51,337 nucleotides of DNA. Origin: an uncultured Collinsella sp. (GTDB lineage Bacteria > Actinomycetota > Coriobacteriia > Coriobacteriales > Coriobacteriaceae). Location: NCBI GenBank assembly GCA_905209455.1, contig CAJLTA010000016.1:1-51337 (forward strand). The letters are read 5' to 3'. The first letter of the stretch is position 1. Each line of letters opens with the position of its first letter. The position numbers and the translations under genes are program-made. The notes below the pieces were generated by a model that saw only the letters and a program-made list of their open reading frames with translations, did no database searches and was not told the origin of the DNA. This document shows positions 1-8,573 of this stretch, in pieces.

Positions 1-256
1 GTATACGGGTGCATCATCGACGTCTTCAATACAGAAAATATCAGTGCGGAATGTTCCGGAGAGAAACCCCGTCACGCCCCCGGATCCCCTGCGTTTACGG
101 CCTTGAGGTCGGCGTGGGCGGAGAATGTGGTTGATGGGGATACGTGTCCCTTTCGCTGTTTCGCGGCTTTGCCGCGAAAAGCGCGTTACTTTGGGATGGG
201 TGGGGAACGTGGTTGTTGCGGCAGCTGATCCCCACCATAAATTACCCTCGGCATAC
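1..256. other. Upstream region without a recognised gene
   Basis: I see no convincing coding region here; the short reading frames lack a ribosome binding site and resemble nothing I know. A small perfect hairpin lies at 159-179 (TTTCGCGGC, loop TTT, GCCGCGAAA) with no T-run on either side, so it is not a classic terminator. The upstream neighbour of the riboflavin operon lies outside the window. Confidence 0.5.
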
Positions 257-284
257 TTGCGCGAACGATTGCTCGTGCTACACT
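257..284 (+). promoter_or_regulatory. Candidate sigma-70-type promoter for the riboflavin uptake operon
   Basis: A -35-like TTGCGC (257-262) and a -10-like TACACT (279-284) are separated by 16 bases. Transcription would start near 291, just ahead of the 5' strand of riboswitch helix P1 at 296. The placement relative to the aptamer is the main support; the boxes are imperfect. Confidence 0.45.
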
Positions 285-295
285 TGCAATTGCTG

Positions 296-483
296 TTTCA
301 GGGCGGGGTGGAATTCCCCACTGGCGGTAAATCGGGCGGTGTCAAAGGGACGCCGTGGCGCAGGCGAGGTGTCTGCGACCGAGCCGATGAGTCCGCGACC
401 CGTGCGTGTGTTGGTTCGCATGCCGGCTGAACTGGTGAGATCCCAGTACCAACGGTTAGAGTCCGGATGAAAGAGGCAGGTGA
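296..483 (+). promoter_or_regulatory. FMN riboswitch (RFN element)
   Basis: This is the FMN-sensing aptamer that controls riboflavin synthesis and uptake genes. The conserved blocks are visible in order: GGGCGGGGTG-GAATTCCCCA at 301, CTGGCGGTAAA, the core AGTCCGCGACCC near 389, CTGGTGAGATCCCAGTACC near 431, and GGTTAGAGTCCGGATGAAAG near 454. Helix P1 can form between TTTCA (296-300) and TGAAA (468-472). The Shine-Dalgarno-like AGGTGA (478-483) of ribU begins right after P1 and I see no obvious intrinsic terminator, so control of translation initiation is the likelier mechanism (inference). High FMN should lower RibU production. Confidence 0.94.
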
Positions 484-487
484 TCTT

Positions 488-1078
488 ATGTCTGAACAGT
501 CGCAGCATATCCATTTTGAGAACACGAATAGGTGGAGCACCAAACAGCTCGTTACCATGGCGTTGATGTGCGCCTTGGGCGCCCTGTTTATGTACGTGCA
601 GCTGCCTATCCTTCCTTCGGCGCCGTTTTTGACGTATGACCCGTCGCTGGTACCGGCGATGGTGTGCGGGTTTGCGTATGGTCCTGGCGCCGGCACTGCT
701 GTTGCCGCTATGGCTATCGTTATCCATGCGCTCACCACGGGTGACTGGGTCGGCGCGCTTATGAACCTGGTTGCCACGCTGGGCTACATTCTGCCTGCGG
801 CTATCGTCTATCAGAAGATGCATACCTATAAGGGTGCCGTGATTGGCCTGGTGCTCGGCGTTATTGCCGCTACGGCGTTGTCTATGGTCGCAAACCTTAC
901 CATTGGCGTATGGTTCTGGTATGGCTCGGTCGATGTGATCGCCCCGCTCATGATTCCTGCCGTGCTGCCGTTCAACCTTATCAAGACCGTGCTTAACTCG
1001 GTGTTGACACTGGCGGTGTATAAAGCGGTCTCCAACCTCATCACGCCTAAAAAGGACCAGGTCAAAGGCCGCGCATGA
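488..1078 (+). CDS. ribU: Riboflavin ECF transporter, substrate-binding subunit RibU
   Basis: This is a small integral membrane S-component that binds riboflavin and docks on an ECF energising module. The 196-residue product has a hydrophilic N-terminus with TKQLVTMALMCALGALFMYV, then five or six hydrophobic segments, matching the ECF S-component family in length and pattern. Function is assigned from the FMN riboswitch directly upstream; the sequence alone would only say S-component. I chose the ATG at 488 because AGGTGA precedes it; an in-frame ATG at 467 lies inside the aptamer. The stop overlaps the start of the fused ATPase gene by 4 bases, implying translational coupling. Confidence 0.88.
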   Translation: MSEQSQHIHFENTNRWSTKQLVTMALMCALGALFMYVQLPILPSAPFLTYDPSLVPAMVCGFAYGPGAGTAVAAMAIVIHALTTGDWVGALMNLVATLGYILPAAIVYQKMHTYKGAVIGLVLGVIAATALSMVANLTIGVWFWYGSVDVIAPLMIPAVLPFNLIKTVLNSVLTLAVYKAVSNLITPKKDQVKGRA

Positions 1079-2979
1079 TTGAGTGTCGGGGCGTTTCCTT
1101 TAGCTATGACGGTGCCGTACCGGCGCTCGACGGCGTCGATCTGAATATCGAGGACGGCGAGTTTTTCTGCATCCTCGGTGGCAATGGGTCGGGCAAGTCG
1201 ACGTTTGCCAAGCATCTGAATGCGCTGTTGCAGCCCGATGCGGGCACGGTACGCATCAACGGCATGGATGCGTCCGACCCCGAGCTGGTCTACGACATTC
1301 GTTCGACCGCGGGCATGGTATTCCAGAATCCCGACGACCAGCTGGTGGCAACGCTTGTCGAAGATGACGTTGCGTTTGGTCCCGAAAACCTTGGCGTGCC
1401 ATCGGCGCAAATTGCGCAGCGCGTACGCGAGGCGCTGAAGGGTGTGGGCCTGGTGGGCTTTGAGCGCCACGAGACCCATGCGCTTTCGGGCGGCCAAAAG
1501 CAGCGCGTGGCGCTTGCCGGCGTGCTCGCCATGGAACCGCGCGTGCTCATATTGGACGAGGCTTCCTCGATGCTCGATCCGCGTGGACGCAAGGGCCTCA
1601 TGAAGGCTTGCCGCGCGTTGCACGCTCGCGGCATGACCATCGTGATGATTACGCACTTTATGGAGGAGGCTGCCGAGGCCGATCGTGTCGCCGTGTTTCA
1701 GACGGGACGAGTTGCCATGCTGGGCACGCCCGATGAGATTCTGACGCGGGCGAATGAACTCGTTCAGCTCAACCTTGACATGCCAGAGTCGTGCCGTTTG
1801 GGCATGGCACTTCGTGCGGAGGGCGTGCCCGTTTGCGCGCAGGTACGTGAGGCGGATATGGTCGCCGAGATTGCGCAGGCTTATGCCGAGCGAAGTGGGG
1901 CAGGCATCGCGGGGCAGTCTTCCGTATCCCAGTCGGAAATCGCTGACGGCACTGTTCCGGTAGACAACGAGGGCAACGCGTCGGAGCCCGTCATCGAGCT
2001 ATCCCATGTTTCGTACAGTTATTCGCTCAGTCCGCGCGAGCGCCGCCGCTGGCATAAGCGCTCGGCCACTGCGGGCAAATCGAGCAAACAGGCTCTCTGG
2101 GGAAACGACCCAAGCAGCCCGTGGGCGCTGCGCGATGTATCGCTGACGGTGCGTTGCGGCGAGTTCCTGGGCTTGGCAGGTCATACCGGTTCGGGTAAGT
2201 CGACGCTGGTCCAGCATCTCAACGGTTTGATTCGCCCCCAGGAGGGATCCGTTCGCGCGCTGGGGCTCGATCTGTCAAACAAGAAAGACGCCGCCGCGGT
2301 TAAGGCCAAGGTCGGCGTGGTGTTTCAATATCCTGAGCGTCAGCTGTTTGCCGAAACCGTGGCGCAGGACGTGGCGTTTGGTCCGCATAACCTTGGCTTG
2401 CCGCAAGATGAAGTCGACCGTCGTGTCGAGTCATCGCTCTCACGCGTGGGCCTCGACCTTTCCACGGTCGGCGACAAGAGTCCCTTTGAGCTTTCGGGCG
2501 GTCAGCAACGGCGTGTGGCATTCGCCGGCGTGCTCGCCATGGAGCCCGAAGTCCTGGTGCTCGATGAGCCCATGGCGGGGCTCGATCCGGCTGCGCGCAG
2601 GGATTTCCTTGAGCTTATCGATCGACTTCACCGCGATGGCCTGACCGTTGTCATGGTTTCGCATAGTATGGATGACCTGGCCAATTGCTGCGACCGTATT
2701 GTCGTGATGAACGAGGGCGCGGTGTTTGCCGAGGGCACGCCCGCTCAGGTTTTTGCGCATGCCGATGAGCTTAAATCAATCGGCTTGGGCGTTCCCGCCG
2801 CCCAGCGTATGGCGCTGGCGCTTACGGAGGCGGGCGTGCCGCTGCGCTTTGACGGCCTCTATACGGTTGAGTCGCTGACAGACGAGTTGGTGGACCTGCT
2901 AATCGGTTGCTCGGGCGGTCCTTCTAACGTCGCGGACATTGCTAAATTCAAGACGGTCGCGCGAGAGAAGGGCTGCTAA
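1075..2979 (+). CDS. ecfA: Fused double ECF ATPase (EcfA1-EcfA2 in one chain)
   Basis: This 634-residue protein holds two complete ABC ATPase domains of the cobalt/ECF type. Domain 1 has Walker A GGNGSGKST (about residue 35), signature LSGGQKQR (about 136) and Walker B LILDEAS; domain 2 has GHTGSGKST (about 368), LSGGQQRR (about 472) and VLVLDEP. A linker of roughly 100 residues, partly Ser/Gly-rich, joins them. In many Firmicutes these are two genes, ecfA1 and ecfA2; here one polypeptide supplies both sites. It powers vitamin uptake with EcfT and an S-component. It overlaps ribU by 4 bases and its TAA shares one base with the ecfT ATG, so the three genes form one tightly coupled operon. Confidence 0.92.
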   Translation: MIECRGVSFSYDGAVPALDGVDLNIEDGEFFCILGGNGSGKSTFAKHLNALLQPDAGTVRINGMDASDPELVYDIRSTAGMVFQNPDDQLVATLVEDDVAFGPENLGVPSAQIAQRVREALKGVGLVGFERHETHALSGGQKQRVALAGVLAMEPRVLILDEASSMLDPRGRKGLMKACRALHARGMTIVMITHFMEEAAEADRVAVFQTGRVAMLGTPDEILTRANELVQLNLDMPESCRLGMALRAEGVPVCAQVREADMVAEIAQAYAERSGAGIAGQSSVSQSEIADGTVPVDNEGNASEPVIELSHVSYSYSLSPRERRRWHKRSATAGKSSKQALWGNDPSSPWALRDVSLTVRCGEFLGLAGHTGSGKSTLVQHLNGLIRPQEGSVRALGLDLSNKKDAAAVKAKVGVVFQYPERQLFAETVAQDVAFGPHNLGLPQDEVDRRVESSLSRVGLDLSTVGDKSPFELSGGQQRRVAFAGVLAMEPEVLVLDEPMAGLDPAARRDFLELIDRLHRDGLTVVMVSHSMDDLANCCDRIVVMNEGAVFAEGTPAQVFAHADELKSIGLGVPAAQRMALALTEAGVPLRFDGLYTVESLTDELVDLLIGCSGGPSNVADIAKFKTVAREKGC

Positions 2980-3779
2980 TGGAGGCGTTTTCGTTTGGCA
3001 GCTACTATCCCGGCGATAGTGCGATCCACCGCCTGGACCCGCGAACTAAGTTGCTCTTGGGCTTTGTGTTTCTGATCACGACGCTGACCGTCGGCGGCTT
3101 CCGCGGACTGGCCCCTGTCGCATTGTTTGTCGTGCTGATCTATGCCGTGTCTCGGGTGCCGGTTCGTCGCGTTCTGTCGTCGATGGCGCCGCTGCTGGCA
3201 ATCGTCGTCGTGGTCGCGGTGCTCAACTTGTTTACCGACCAGAGCGGGCGCATTCTGTGGCAGCTCGGCTTTTTGCAGATAAGCGAGGGCTCGCTGCATT
3301 CCGCCGCCTTTATGGCGTGCCGCCTGACCTTGATGATGGCCGGTATGAGCACTATCACGCTCACCACGCCGACGCTCGACCTCACCGCGGGCTTTGAGCG
3401 CCTGCTCGCACCGTTTGCGCGTGTGGGACTTCCTGCGCACGAGCTCGGCATGATCATGGGTATCGCGTTGCGCTTTATGCCGCAGTTTGCCACCGAGATG
3501 AAGCAGACGGCGGACGCGCAGGCGAGCCGCGGTGCGCGCGTGACGGGGGGCCCGCTCGGCGGCGTGCGTATGCTCGGCAGTGTGGCGATTCCGCTGTTCA
3601 CCGGCGTGTTCCGCCATGCCGAGACGCTGTCTGCTGCCATGGATGCACGCTGCTATCACGGCGAGCAGGGCCGCACGCGCCTGCATGCGCTTGCATTTGG
3701 CCGCGGCGATGCGTTGGCGGCGGTGGTGACGGCGTTGCTGCTCATCTGCGTCATCGTCATCAATCTTCAACTTGTTTAG
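2979..3779 (+). CDS. ecfT: ECF transporter transmembrane coupling protein EcfT
   Basis: EcfT is the scaffold that links the ATPases to the substrate-binding subunit in the membrane. The 266-residue protein starts with the family hallmark HRLDPRTKLLLG, has about five membrane segments, and carries the coupling-helix arginine motif ASRGAR near residue 187, which inserts into the ATPases. The ATG shares its A with the stop codon of the fused ATPase gene. With ribU and ecfA it makes a complete riboflavin-regulated ECF transporter. It is not clear whether this module also serves S-components elsewhere in the genome. Confidence 0.92.
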   Translation: MEAFSFGSYYPGDSAIHRLDPRTKLLLGFVFLITTLTVGGFRGLAPVALFVVLIYAVSRVPVRRVLSSMAPLLAIVVVVAVLNLFTDQSGRILWQLGFLQISEGSLHSAAFMACRLTLMMAGMSTITLTTPTLDLTAGFERLLAPFARVGLPAHELGMIMGIALRFMPQFATEMKQTADAQASRGARVTGGPLGGVRMLGSVAIPLFTGVFRHAETLSAAMDARCYHGEQGRTRLHALAFGRGDALAAVVTALLLICVIVINLQLV

Positions 3780-3809
3780 GCGCGATTCGAGCGCAAGAAA
3801 GGGGTCCCT

Positions 3810-4256
3810 ATGACCGACAACGACCGCACGGCTCAGCTTGAGCGCGCCTGTTCGTATCTCAGGCGCATTCCGGCGTGGTATCTGGCCACGACCGATGTGG
3901 CCGACGGGCATCAGCCTCGCGTGAGGCCGTTTTCGTTTGCCATGGTCGATGACGGTAAGTTGTGGTTTTGCACGTCGCGCGACAAGGATGTGTGGGCGGA
4001 GCTGAGCGCGAATCCCAAGTTTGAGCTCTCGGGCTGGAAGCCGGGGGAATGTTGGATCGTATTGACCGGCGAAGCCGCGCTTGAGGACGACGCAGTTGCG
4101 AGCGACAAGGTGCGTCAAGCGGGTTTTAAGCACATGGTGGGCATTGGCGAGGAACACGAGAGTGCCAACGACGGCCGCCTTGCTTTCTTTTCGGTCCGCA
4201 ACATTGCTGCGCGCTTCTGTGATATCGACGGCAGCGAGGAGCGCCTGGAGCTCTAG
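3810..4256 (+). CDS. Pyridoxamine 5'-phosphate oxidase-family flavin split-barrel protein (copy 1)
   Basis: This 148-residue protein belongs to the PPOX/FMN-binding split-barrel superfamily. It shows the family pattern IPAWYLATTD...RVRPFSFA...DGKLWFCTSRDKDVWAEL. These proteins usually bind FMN or F420 and act as small reductases or oxidases; substrate unknown. It lies 30 bases after ecfT with AAAGGGG before its ATG, so it is probably part of the riboflavin-controlled transcript, which fits an FMN user. A paralogue follows immediately. True PdxH is longer, so a role in PLP synthesis is unlikely. Confidence 0.8.
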   Translation: MTDNDRTAQLERACSYLRRIPAWYLATTDVADGHQPRVRPFSFAMVDDGKLWFCTSRDKDVWAELSANPKFELSGWKPGECWIVLTGEAALEDDAVASDKVRQAGFKHMVGIGEEHESANDGRLAFFSVRNIAARFCDIDGSEERLEL

Positions 4257-4300
4257 CTCGCACAAACCAGGTTCCCAAACTAGCTAGTACAGGAGGAAAC

Positions 4301-4711
4301 GTGGACGGATTGAATACGGTTTTGGAGTATCTGACGTCGGTGCCGGCGTGGTATCTGGCGACGAGCGTGGATGGGCAGCCGCATGTGCGTCCGTTCTCGT
4401 TTGCTCAGATTCAGGACGGTAAGCTGTGGTTTGTGACGGCGCGCACCAAAGACGTGTGGCAAGAGCTGCTGCAAAATCAGCGCTTTGAGGCCACGAGTTG
4501 GTGGCCGGGCCATGGCTGGCTCATCTTGCGCGGGCGTGCCGGCTTGGATGACCGGGCTTTAGACGAAATGCGCGAAGCCGGGTGGAAGCATCTAGAGCAC
4601 CTGGGCGAGCACTATGAGGGGCCTAACGACCCCACGCTCGTCTTCTTTAGCGTCGAGGATCCCGAGGCTTTTATCTGCAATCACGACGAATGGGTGCCGG
4701 TCGAGCTCTAG
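4301..4711 (+). CDS. Pyridoxamine 5'-phosphate oxidase-family flavin split-barrel protein (copy 2)
   Basis: This 136-residue protein is a paralogue of the gene just upstream, sharing the blocks VPAWYLAT, VRPFSFAQIQDGKLWF and TKDVWQEL, and the C-terminal FFSVEDPEAFIC region. It starts with GTG at 4301 after a strong AGGAGG (4291-4296). The pair arose by tandem duplication with clear divergence. It is likely an FMN-binding enzyme of unknown substrate. A strong hairpin follows 38 bases after the stop and probably ends the riboflavin operon. Confidence 0.8.
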   Translation: MDGLNTVLEYLTSVPAWYLATSVDGQPHVRPFSFAQIQDGKLWFVTARTKDVWQELLQNQRFEATSWWPGHGWLILRGRAGLDDRALDEMREAGWKHLEHLGEHYEGPNDPTLVFFSVEDPEAFICNHDEWVPVEL

Positions 4712-4748
4712 CCAGCTGGCGCATCCTAACAACTTGGTTTTCGCATGG

Positions 4749-4802
4749 GCGGGCCCCGTATTGCCCGGCGCCGTTAGGAGCGCCGGTCAATACGGGGCCC
4801 GC
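4749..4802 (+). terminator. Long GC-rich hairpin ending the riboflavin/PPOX unit
   Basis: The arms GCGGGCCCCGTATTG and CAATACGGGGCCCGC pair perfectly, followed by CCGGCGC-type inner pairing around a short loop. The following sequence is only mildly T-rich (CCATTTG), so it may act as a weak intrinsic or Rho-assisted terminator, or protect the 3' end. Confidence 0.6.
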
Positions 4803-4846
4803 TCCATTTGTCAATTCCTTCAAGCGAATGTGTCGGGAATGTTTCA

Positions 4847-4883
4847 ATGCATGAATATGCAAGCCATTTACGTGTTCATGCAT
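4847..4883 (+). promoter_or_regulatory. Candidate ArgR operator upstream of argC
   Basis: A perfect 9-bp inverted repeat, ATGCATGAA (4847-4855) and TTCATGCAT (4875-4883), is separated by 19 bases. The half-site around ATGAATATGCA resembles the arginine repressor ARG box (TGAAT..ATTCA type). It lies 86 bases before argC. No argR gene is in the window, so the identification rests on position and resemblance. Confidence 0.45.
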
Positions 4884-4968
4884 CTTTTGGTGCTAAAGTT
4901 TCAACCCACTTCATAACGACCGCTGCGAAATGCGCATCGGTGCATAAATCGCAGACAAGGAGTCTGAT

Positions 4969-6039
4969 ATGTCTTTGAAGGTTGGAATCGTCGGCGCGGC
5001 TGGATATGCCGGAGCCGAGCTCATTCGCCTCGTGCTCGGCCATCCCGAGTTTGAACTTGTTGCCATTACGTCCAACGCCGATGCCGGCCAGCCGCTGTCC
5101 GCGGTGTATCCGAGCTTTGCTGGCGTGAGCGATCTGGTTTTCACCACGCATGACGCCCCCGAGCTCAAGAGCTGCGATGCGGTTTTTCTTGCCGTGCCGC
5201 ACACGGCTGCCATGGCACAGGTGCCCGCGCTGCTTGCATCGGGCGTCTCCTGCTTTGATCTTTCGGCCGACTACCGTCTGAACGACGCGTCCGTCTTTGA
5301 GGCATGGTATGCCGCCGAGCACACGAGTCCCGAGCTGCTCAAGACGCGTGCTTTCGGCCTGCCCGAGCTGTTCTGCCAGGACTTGGAGACCGCTGCTTCC
5401 AGCCATGCCGCTGGCAGGCCCGTGTTGGTCGCCTGCGCCGGCTGCTATCCCACCGCAACGAGCCTCGCTGCCGCGCCTGCCGTGCGCGCCGACTGGGTTG
5501 CCCAGAGCGGCCCCGTAATCGTCGATGCCATTAGCGGCGTGACGGGTGCCGGTAAGTCCTGCAACGCCCGCACCCACTTTTGCAGCGCGGACGAGAACCT
5601 GGAAGCCTATGGCGTGGGTAAACATCGTCATACGCCCGAGATTGAGCAAATCCTTGGCTTAACCGATCGCGTCGTCTTTACCCCGCATCTGGCACCGCTC
5701 AAGCGCGGCCTGCTCTCCACGGTGACGATGCCGCTTACGCCGCAGGCTATCGATACCTTGACCCTTGAGGACGTTGTCGACTATTACAAGCAGTTCTACG
5801 CTGGACGCACCTTTGTGCGTGTGCTCGACGCCGGCCAGCAGCCCAAGACGGCTTCGGTCGTCGGAACCAACGCCGCCCAGATTGGCCTCGCGCTCAACAA
5901 GCGCGCGGGCGTGCTGGTGGCGACGGGCGCCATCGACAATCTGTGCAAGGGCGCTGCGGGCCAAGCGGTCCAGTGTGCCAATATCGTCTTTGGCTTTGAC
6001 GAGCGACGAGGCTTGCCCACAGTGGCGTGCCCGGTGTAG
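4969..6039 (+). CDS. argC: N-acetyl-gamma-glutamyl-phosphate reductase
   Basis: ArgC catalyses the third step of arginine synthesis, NADPH reduction of N-acetylglutamyl phosphate to the semialdehyde. The 356-residue protein has an N-terminal Rossmann motif VGIVGAAGYAGAELIRL, the SADYR segment, and the catalytic cysteine in LVACAGCYPTA. The C-terminal HRHTPEIEQ and VVGTNAAQIGLALNKRAG segments are typical. The start follows AAGGAG. It is the first gene of a complete acetyl-cycle set argC-argJ-argB-argD, 134 bases before argJ. Confidence 0.97.
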   Translation: MSLKVGIVGAAGYAGAELIRLVLGHPEFELVAITSNADAGQPLSAVYPSFAGVSDLVFTTHDAPELKSCDAVFLAVPHTAAMAQVPALLASGVSCFDLSADYRLNDASVFEAWYAAEHTSPELLKTRAFGLPELFCQDLETAASSHAAGRPVLVACAGCYPTATSLAAAPAVRADWVAQSGPVIVDAISGVTGAGKSCNARTHFCSADENLEAYGVGKHRHTPEIEQILGLTDRVVFTPHLAPLKRGLLSTVTMPLTPQAIDTLTLEDVVDYYKQFYAGRTFVRVLDAGQQPKTASVVGTNAAQIGLALNKRAGVLVATGAIDNLCKGAAGQAVQCANIVFGFDERRGLPTVACPV

Positions 6040-6173
6040 CACATTCGATTGTTAACGATTTGGTAGTCGGGCATCGAGTGGGGCGCCACTCTTAAGCTGG
6101 TCTCATGATCACGACTGGCATGGCGCACCAACCGATGTCCGTTTTTTGTTTGACATAAGGAGTCATAAAGACG

Positions 6174-7442
6174 ATGAATACCGAGCTGTTTGATATCAAG
6201 ATTCGCGCCGTCGAGGGTGGCGTTACGGCAGCGGCCGGCTTTAAGGCCACGGGCATCCATGCTGGGTTCCGCAAGAACCCTGAGCGTCTGGATTACGCGC
6301 TCGTCGTGCCCGATAAACCCTGTCCCGGTGCTGGCGTGTTTACCACCAATCGCTTTTGCGCGGCGCCCGTGCAGGTGAGCCGTGCCAACCTGGGCGGTGC
6401 GGACAAGGGCTACGGTATCATCGCTGGTGTTTCAATCAACTCCGGCAACGCGAACGCCGCCACGGGCGAGACCGGCCTTGCCTGCGCGCGCGAGACCTGC
6501 AACATCGCATCGCAGGTTATCGGCTGTGAGCCCCAGCAGATTCTGGTTGCCTCCACGGGTGTGATTGGCCAGATTCTGCCGATCGACACGTTTGAGACCG
6601 CCATTCCTGCTGCCTACGAGGCGCTCTCAGCCCACGGTGGCGCCGATGCCGCTCGCGCCATCATGACGACCGACACGCACTCCAAGGAGTACGCCGTGTC
6701 CTACGTCAGTGAGGCCGCGGGTCATGCGGGCAATGTCTATACGGTAGGCGGAATGTGCAAGGGCTCGGGCATGATCATGCCCAACATGGCCACCATGATT
6801 GCAGTTATCACCACCGATGCCCCCGTCGAGCCTGCGGCACTTCATGCCCTGCTGCTCTCGACCGTCAAGCAGACCTTTAACAAGGTAACGGTCGATTCCG
6901 ACACCTCGACCAACGACACCTGCATCATGCTTGCCTCCGGCGCCGCTGCCGCAGATGCCGAGCCTATCGTCGAGGGCACTGACGCCTTTGACGAGTTGGC
7001 ATTTGCCGTGCACGAGGTGTGCGAGAGCCTGGCGCGCAATATCGCCGCCGATGGTGAGGGCGCATCCAAGCTTGTTACGGTCAACGTTACCGGCGCCGTG
7101 AACGACGAGGAGGCCGATATCGCCGCCCGTGCCGTTGCCAACTCGCCGCTCGTTAAGACCTGCATCGCCGGCCACGACTGCAACTGGGGCCGTGTTGCTA
7201 TGGCGCTCGGCAAGTGCGGCGTGAAGTTTAATCAGGAAGACGTTTCCATCGACATAATGGGCATGCCTGTCTGTCGCGACGGTCTGACTGTTCCCTTTGA
7301 CGAGGACGAGGCTCTGCGACGTTTCGAGGCGCCCGAGATCGTGATCTCGGCCGACCTGGGCGCAGGCGACGCGGCAACGACTGTGTGGACCTGCGACCTC
7401 ACGCATGAGTATATCTCCATCAACGGCGACTACCGTTCCTAG
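6174..7442 (+). CDS. argJ: Bifunctional glutamate N-acetyltransferase / ornithine acetyltransferase
   Basis: ArgJ recycles the acetyl group from N-acetylornithine to glutamate and may also use acetyl-CoA. The 422-residue precursor is autocleaved before a threonine; the site is visible as NMATM with the nucleophile near Thr207. Other family features are KGSGMIMPNMA, DSDTSTNDT and the C-terminal ending SINGDYRS. An ATAAGGAGT ribosome site precedes the ATG. Having argJ and no argE or argA in the operon suggests a cyclic arginine pathway. Confidence 0.97.
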   Translation: MNTELFDIKIRAVEGGVTAAAGFKATGIHAGFRKNPERLDYALVVPDKPCPGAGVFTTNRFCAAPVQVSRANLGGADKGYGIIAGVSINSGNANAATGETGLACARETCNIASQVIGCEPQQILVASTGVIGQILPIDTFETAIPAAYEALSAHGGADAARAIMTTDTHSKEYAVSYVSEAAGHAGNVYTVGGMCKGSGMIMPNMATMIAVITTDAPVEPAALHALLLSTVKQTFNKVTVDSDTSTNDTCIMLASGAAAADAEPIVEGTDAFDELAFAVHEVCESLARNIAADGEGASKLVTVNVTGAVNDEEADIAARAVANSPLVKTCIAGHDCNWGRVAMALGKCGVKFNQEDVSIDIMGMPVCRDGLTVPFDEDEALRRFEAPEIVISADLGAGDAATTVWTCDLTHEYISINGDYRS

Positions 7443-7523
7443 ATTCCAGGCACGCTGCGCATCTTGCCGCGATTGCGGACAGCGGAGCACGGCGCGATAA
7501 CGATACGAAAGACGAGGCAGATT

Positions 7524-8504
7524 ATGATATTCGCACGCGATTGTCGTTCGAGCGAATCCAACGAAGCAACCGCGCAGCTGCTGTTCGAGGCGCTGCCGTG
7601 GATTAAGAACCTGACCGGTAAGACGGTTGTTATCAAGTACGGCGGTGCCGCCATGATCGACGAGCAGCTGCGTCGTGACGTGATGAGCGACATCGTCCTG
7701 CTCAAGATTATCGGCATGCGCCCTGTTATCGTGCACGGTGGCGGCAAGGCCATCAACGAGGCGCTCAGCCACTACGACATCCCCGTCGAGTTTAAGAACG
7801 GCCAGCGCGTGACTACGCCTGCCACCATGGACATCGTACGCGAGGTACTGGGTGGCAAGGTCAACCAGGAGCTGGTTGCTGCCATCAACCACCACGGCAA
7901 CCTGGCCGTGGGCGTGTCGGGCAGCGATGCCGGCACGCTCATCGCCGAGCCGCTCGACCCCGAGCTCGGTCGCGTGGGCAAAGTGACGCACGTCAACACC
8001 GACTATATCGAGCGCTTACTCGATAGCGAGTACATCCCCGTCATCGCTACCGTCGCGGCGGGGGAGGACGGCGGTTTCTTCAACATCAACGCCGACACCG
8101 CCGCCGGTGCCGTTGCCGCGGCGCTCCACGCGCATAAGGCGATCTTTTTGACCGATGTCGATGGCCTGTACAAGGACTTTAGCGACAAGGACTCGCTTAT
8201 CTCCAACCTAACGCTCGATGAGGTTAACGAAATGCTCTACGGCGGCGAGGTCGACAAAGGCATGATTCCCAAGCTACGCGCCGCTGTCGATGCGCTTGCC
8301 GCCGGTGTGTTCCGCGCGCACATCATCAACGGCACCACGCCGCATTCGCTGCTGCTGGAGCTGCTGACCGATGCTGGTGTCGGTACCGTGATCCATTCCA
8401 CCGAGACGGCCTACGAGTTCGATACGCATCCGCACCCGCTTTCGACGTTTGCGGCGCGCCTGACCGAGAACCTCGACGAGGTCGAGAAACTCCAGACGGT
8501 CTAG
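7524..8504 (+). CDS. argB: Acetylglutamate kinase
   Basis: ArgB phosphorylates N-acetylglutamate and is normally the arginine-feedback enzyme. The 326-residue protein has the amino acid kinase landmarks VVIKYGGAAM near the N-terminus, VHGGGKAINEAL, SGSDAGTLIAEPL, and IPVIATVAAGEDGGFFNINAD. I chose the ATG at 7524, preceded by GACGAGG; an upstream in-frame ATG at 7464 would add 20 poorly matching residues. An N-terminal helix before the kinase core is typical of arginine-sensitive NAGKs. Confidence 0.96.
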   Translation: MIFARDCRSSESNEATAQLLFEALPWIKNLTGKTVVIKYGGAAMIDEQLRRDVMSDIVLLKIIGMRPVIVHGGGKAINEALSHYDIPVEFKNGQRVTTPATMDIVREVLGGKVNQELVAAINHHGNLAVGVSGSDAGTLIAEPLDPELGRVGKVTHVNTDYIERLLDSEYIPVIATVAAGEDGGFFNINADTAAGAVAAALHAHKAIFLTDVDGLYKDFSDKDSLISNLTLDEVNEMLYGGEVDKGMIPKLRAAVDALAAGVFRAHIINGTTPHSLLLELLTDAGVGTVIHSTETAYEFDTHPHPLSTFAARLTENLDEVEKLQTV

Positions 8505-8573
8505 CTGACCCGCGGTCGTCGCGTCCCTGCACCCATAGCCCTGCGCCGTACGGCGCCCAACGAAAGGCATCCC

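Noticed and set aside
2976..4265. Long minus-strand frame opposite ecfT and the first PPOX gene (also similar long antisense frames opposite argC/argJ, asnB, lysS, clpC and the activase)
   Set aside because: Antisense frames are common in high-GC DNA; these are rich in His/Arg/Gln and lack recognisable domains, while the plus-strand genes are certain.
4301..4711. True pyridoxamine phosphate oxidase PdxH
   Set aside because: The two PPOX proteins are much shorter than PdxH and I do not see its C-terminal substrate-binding region.
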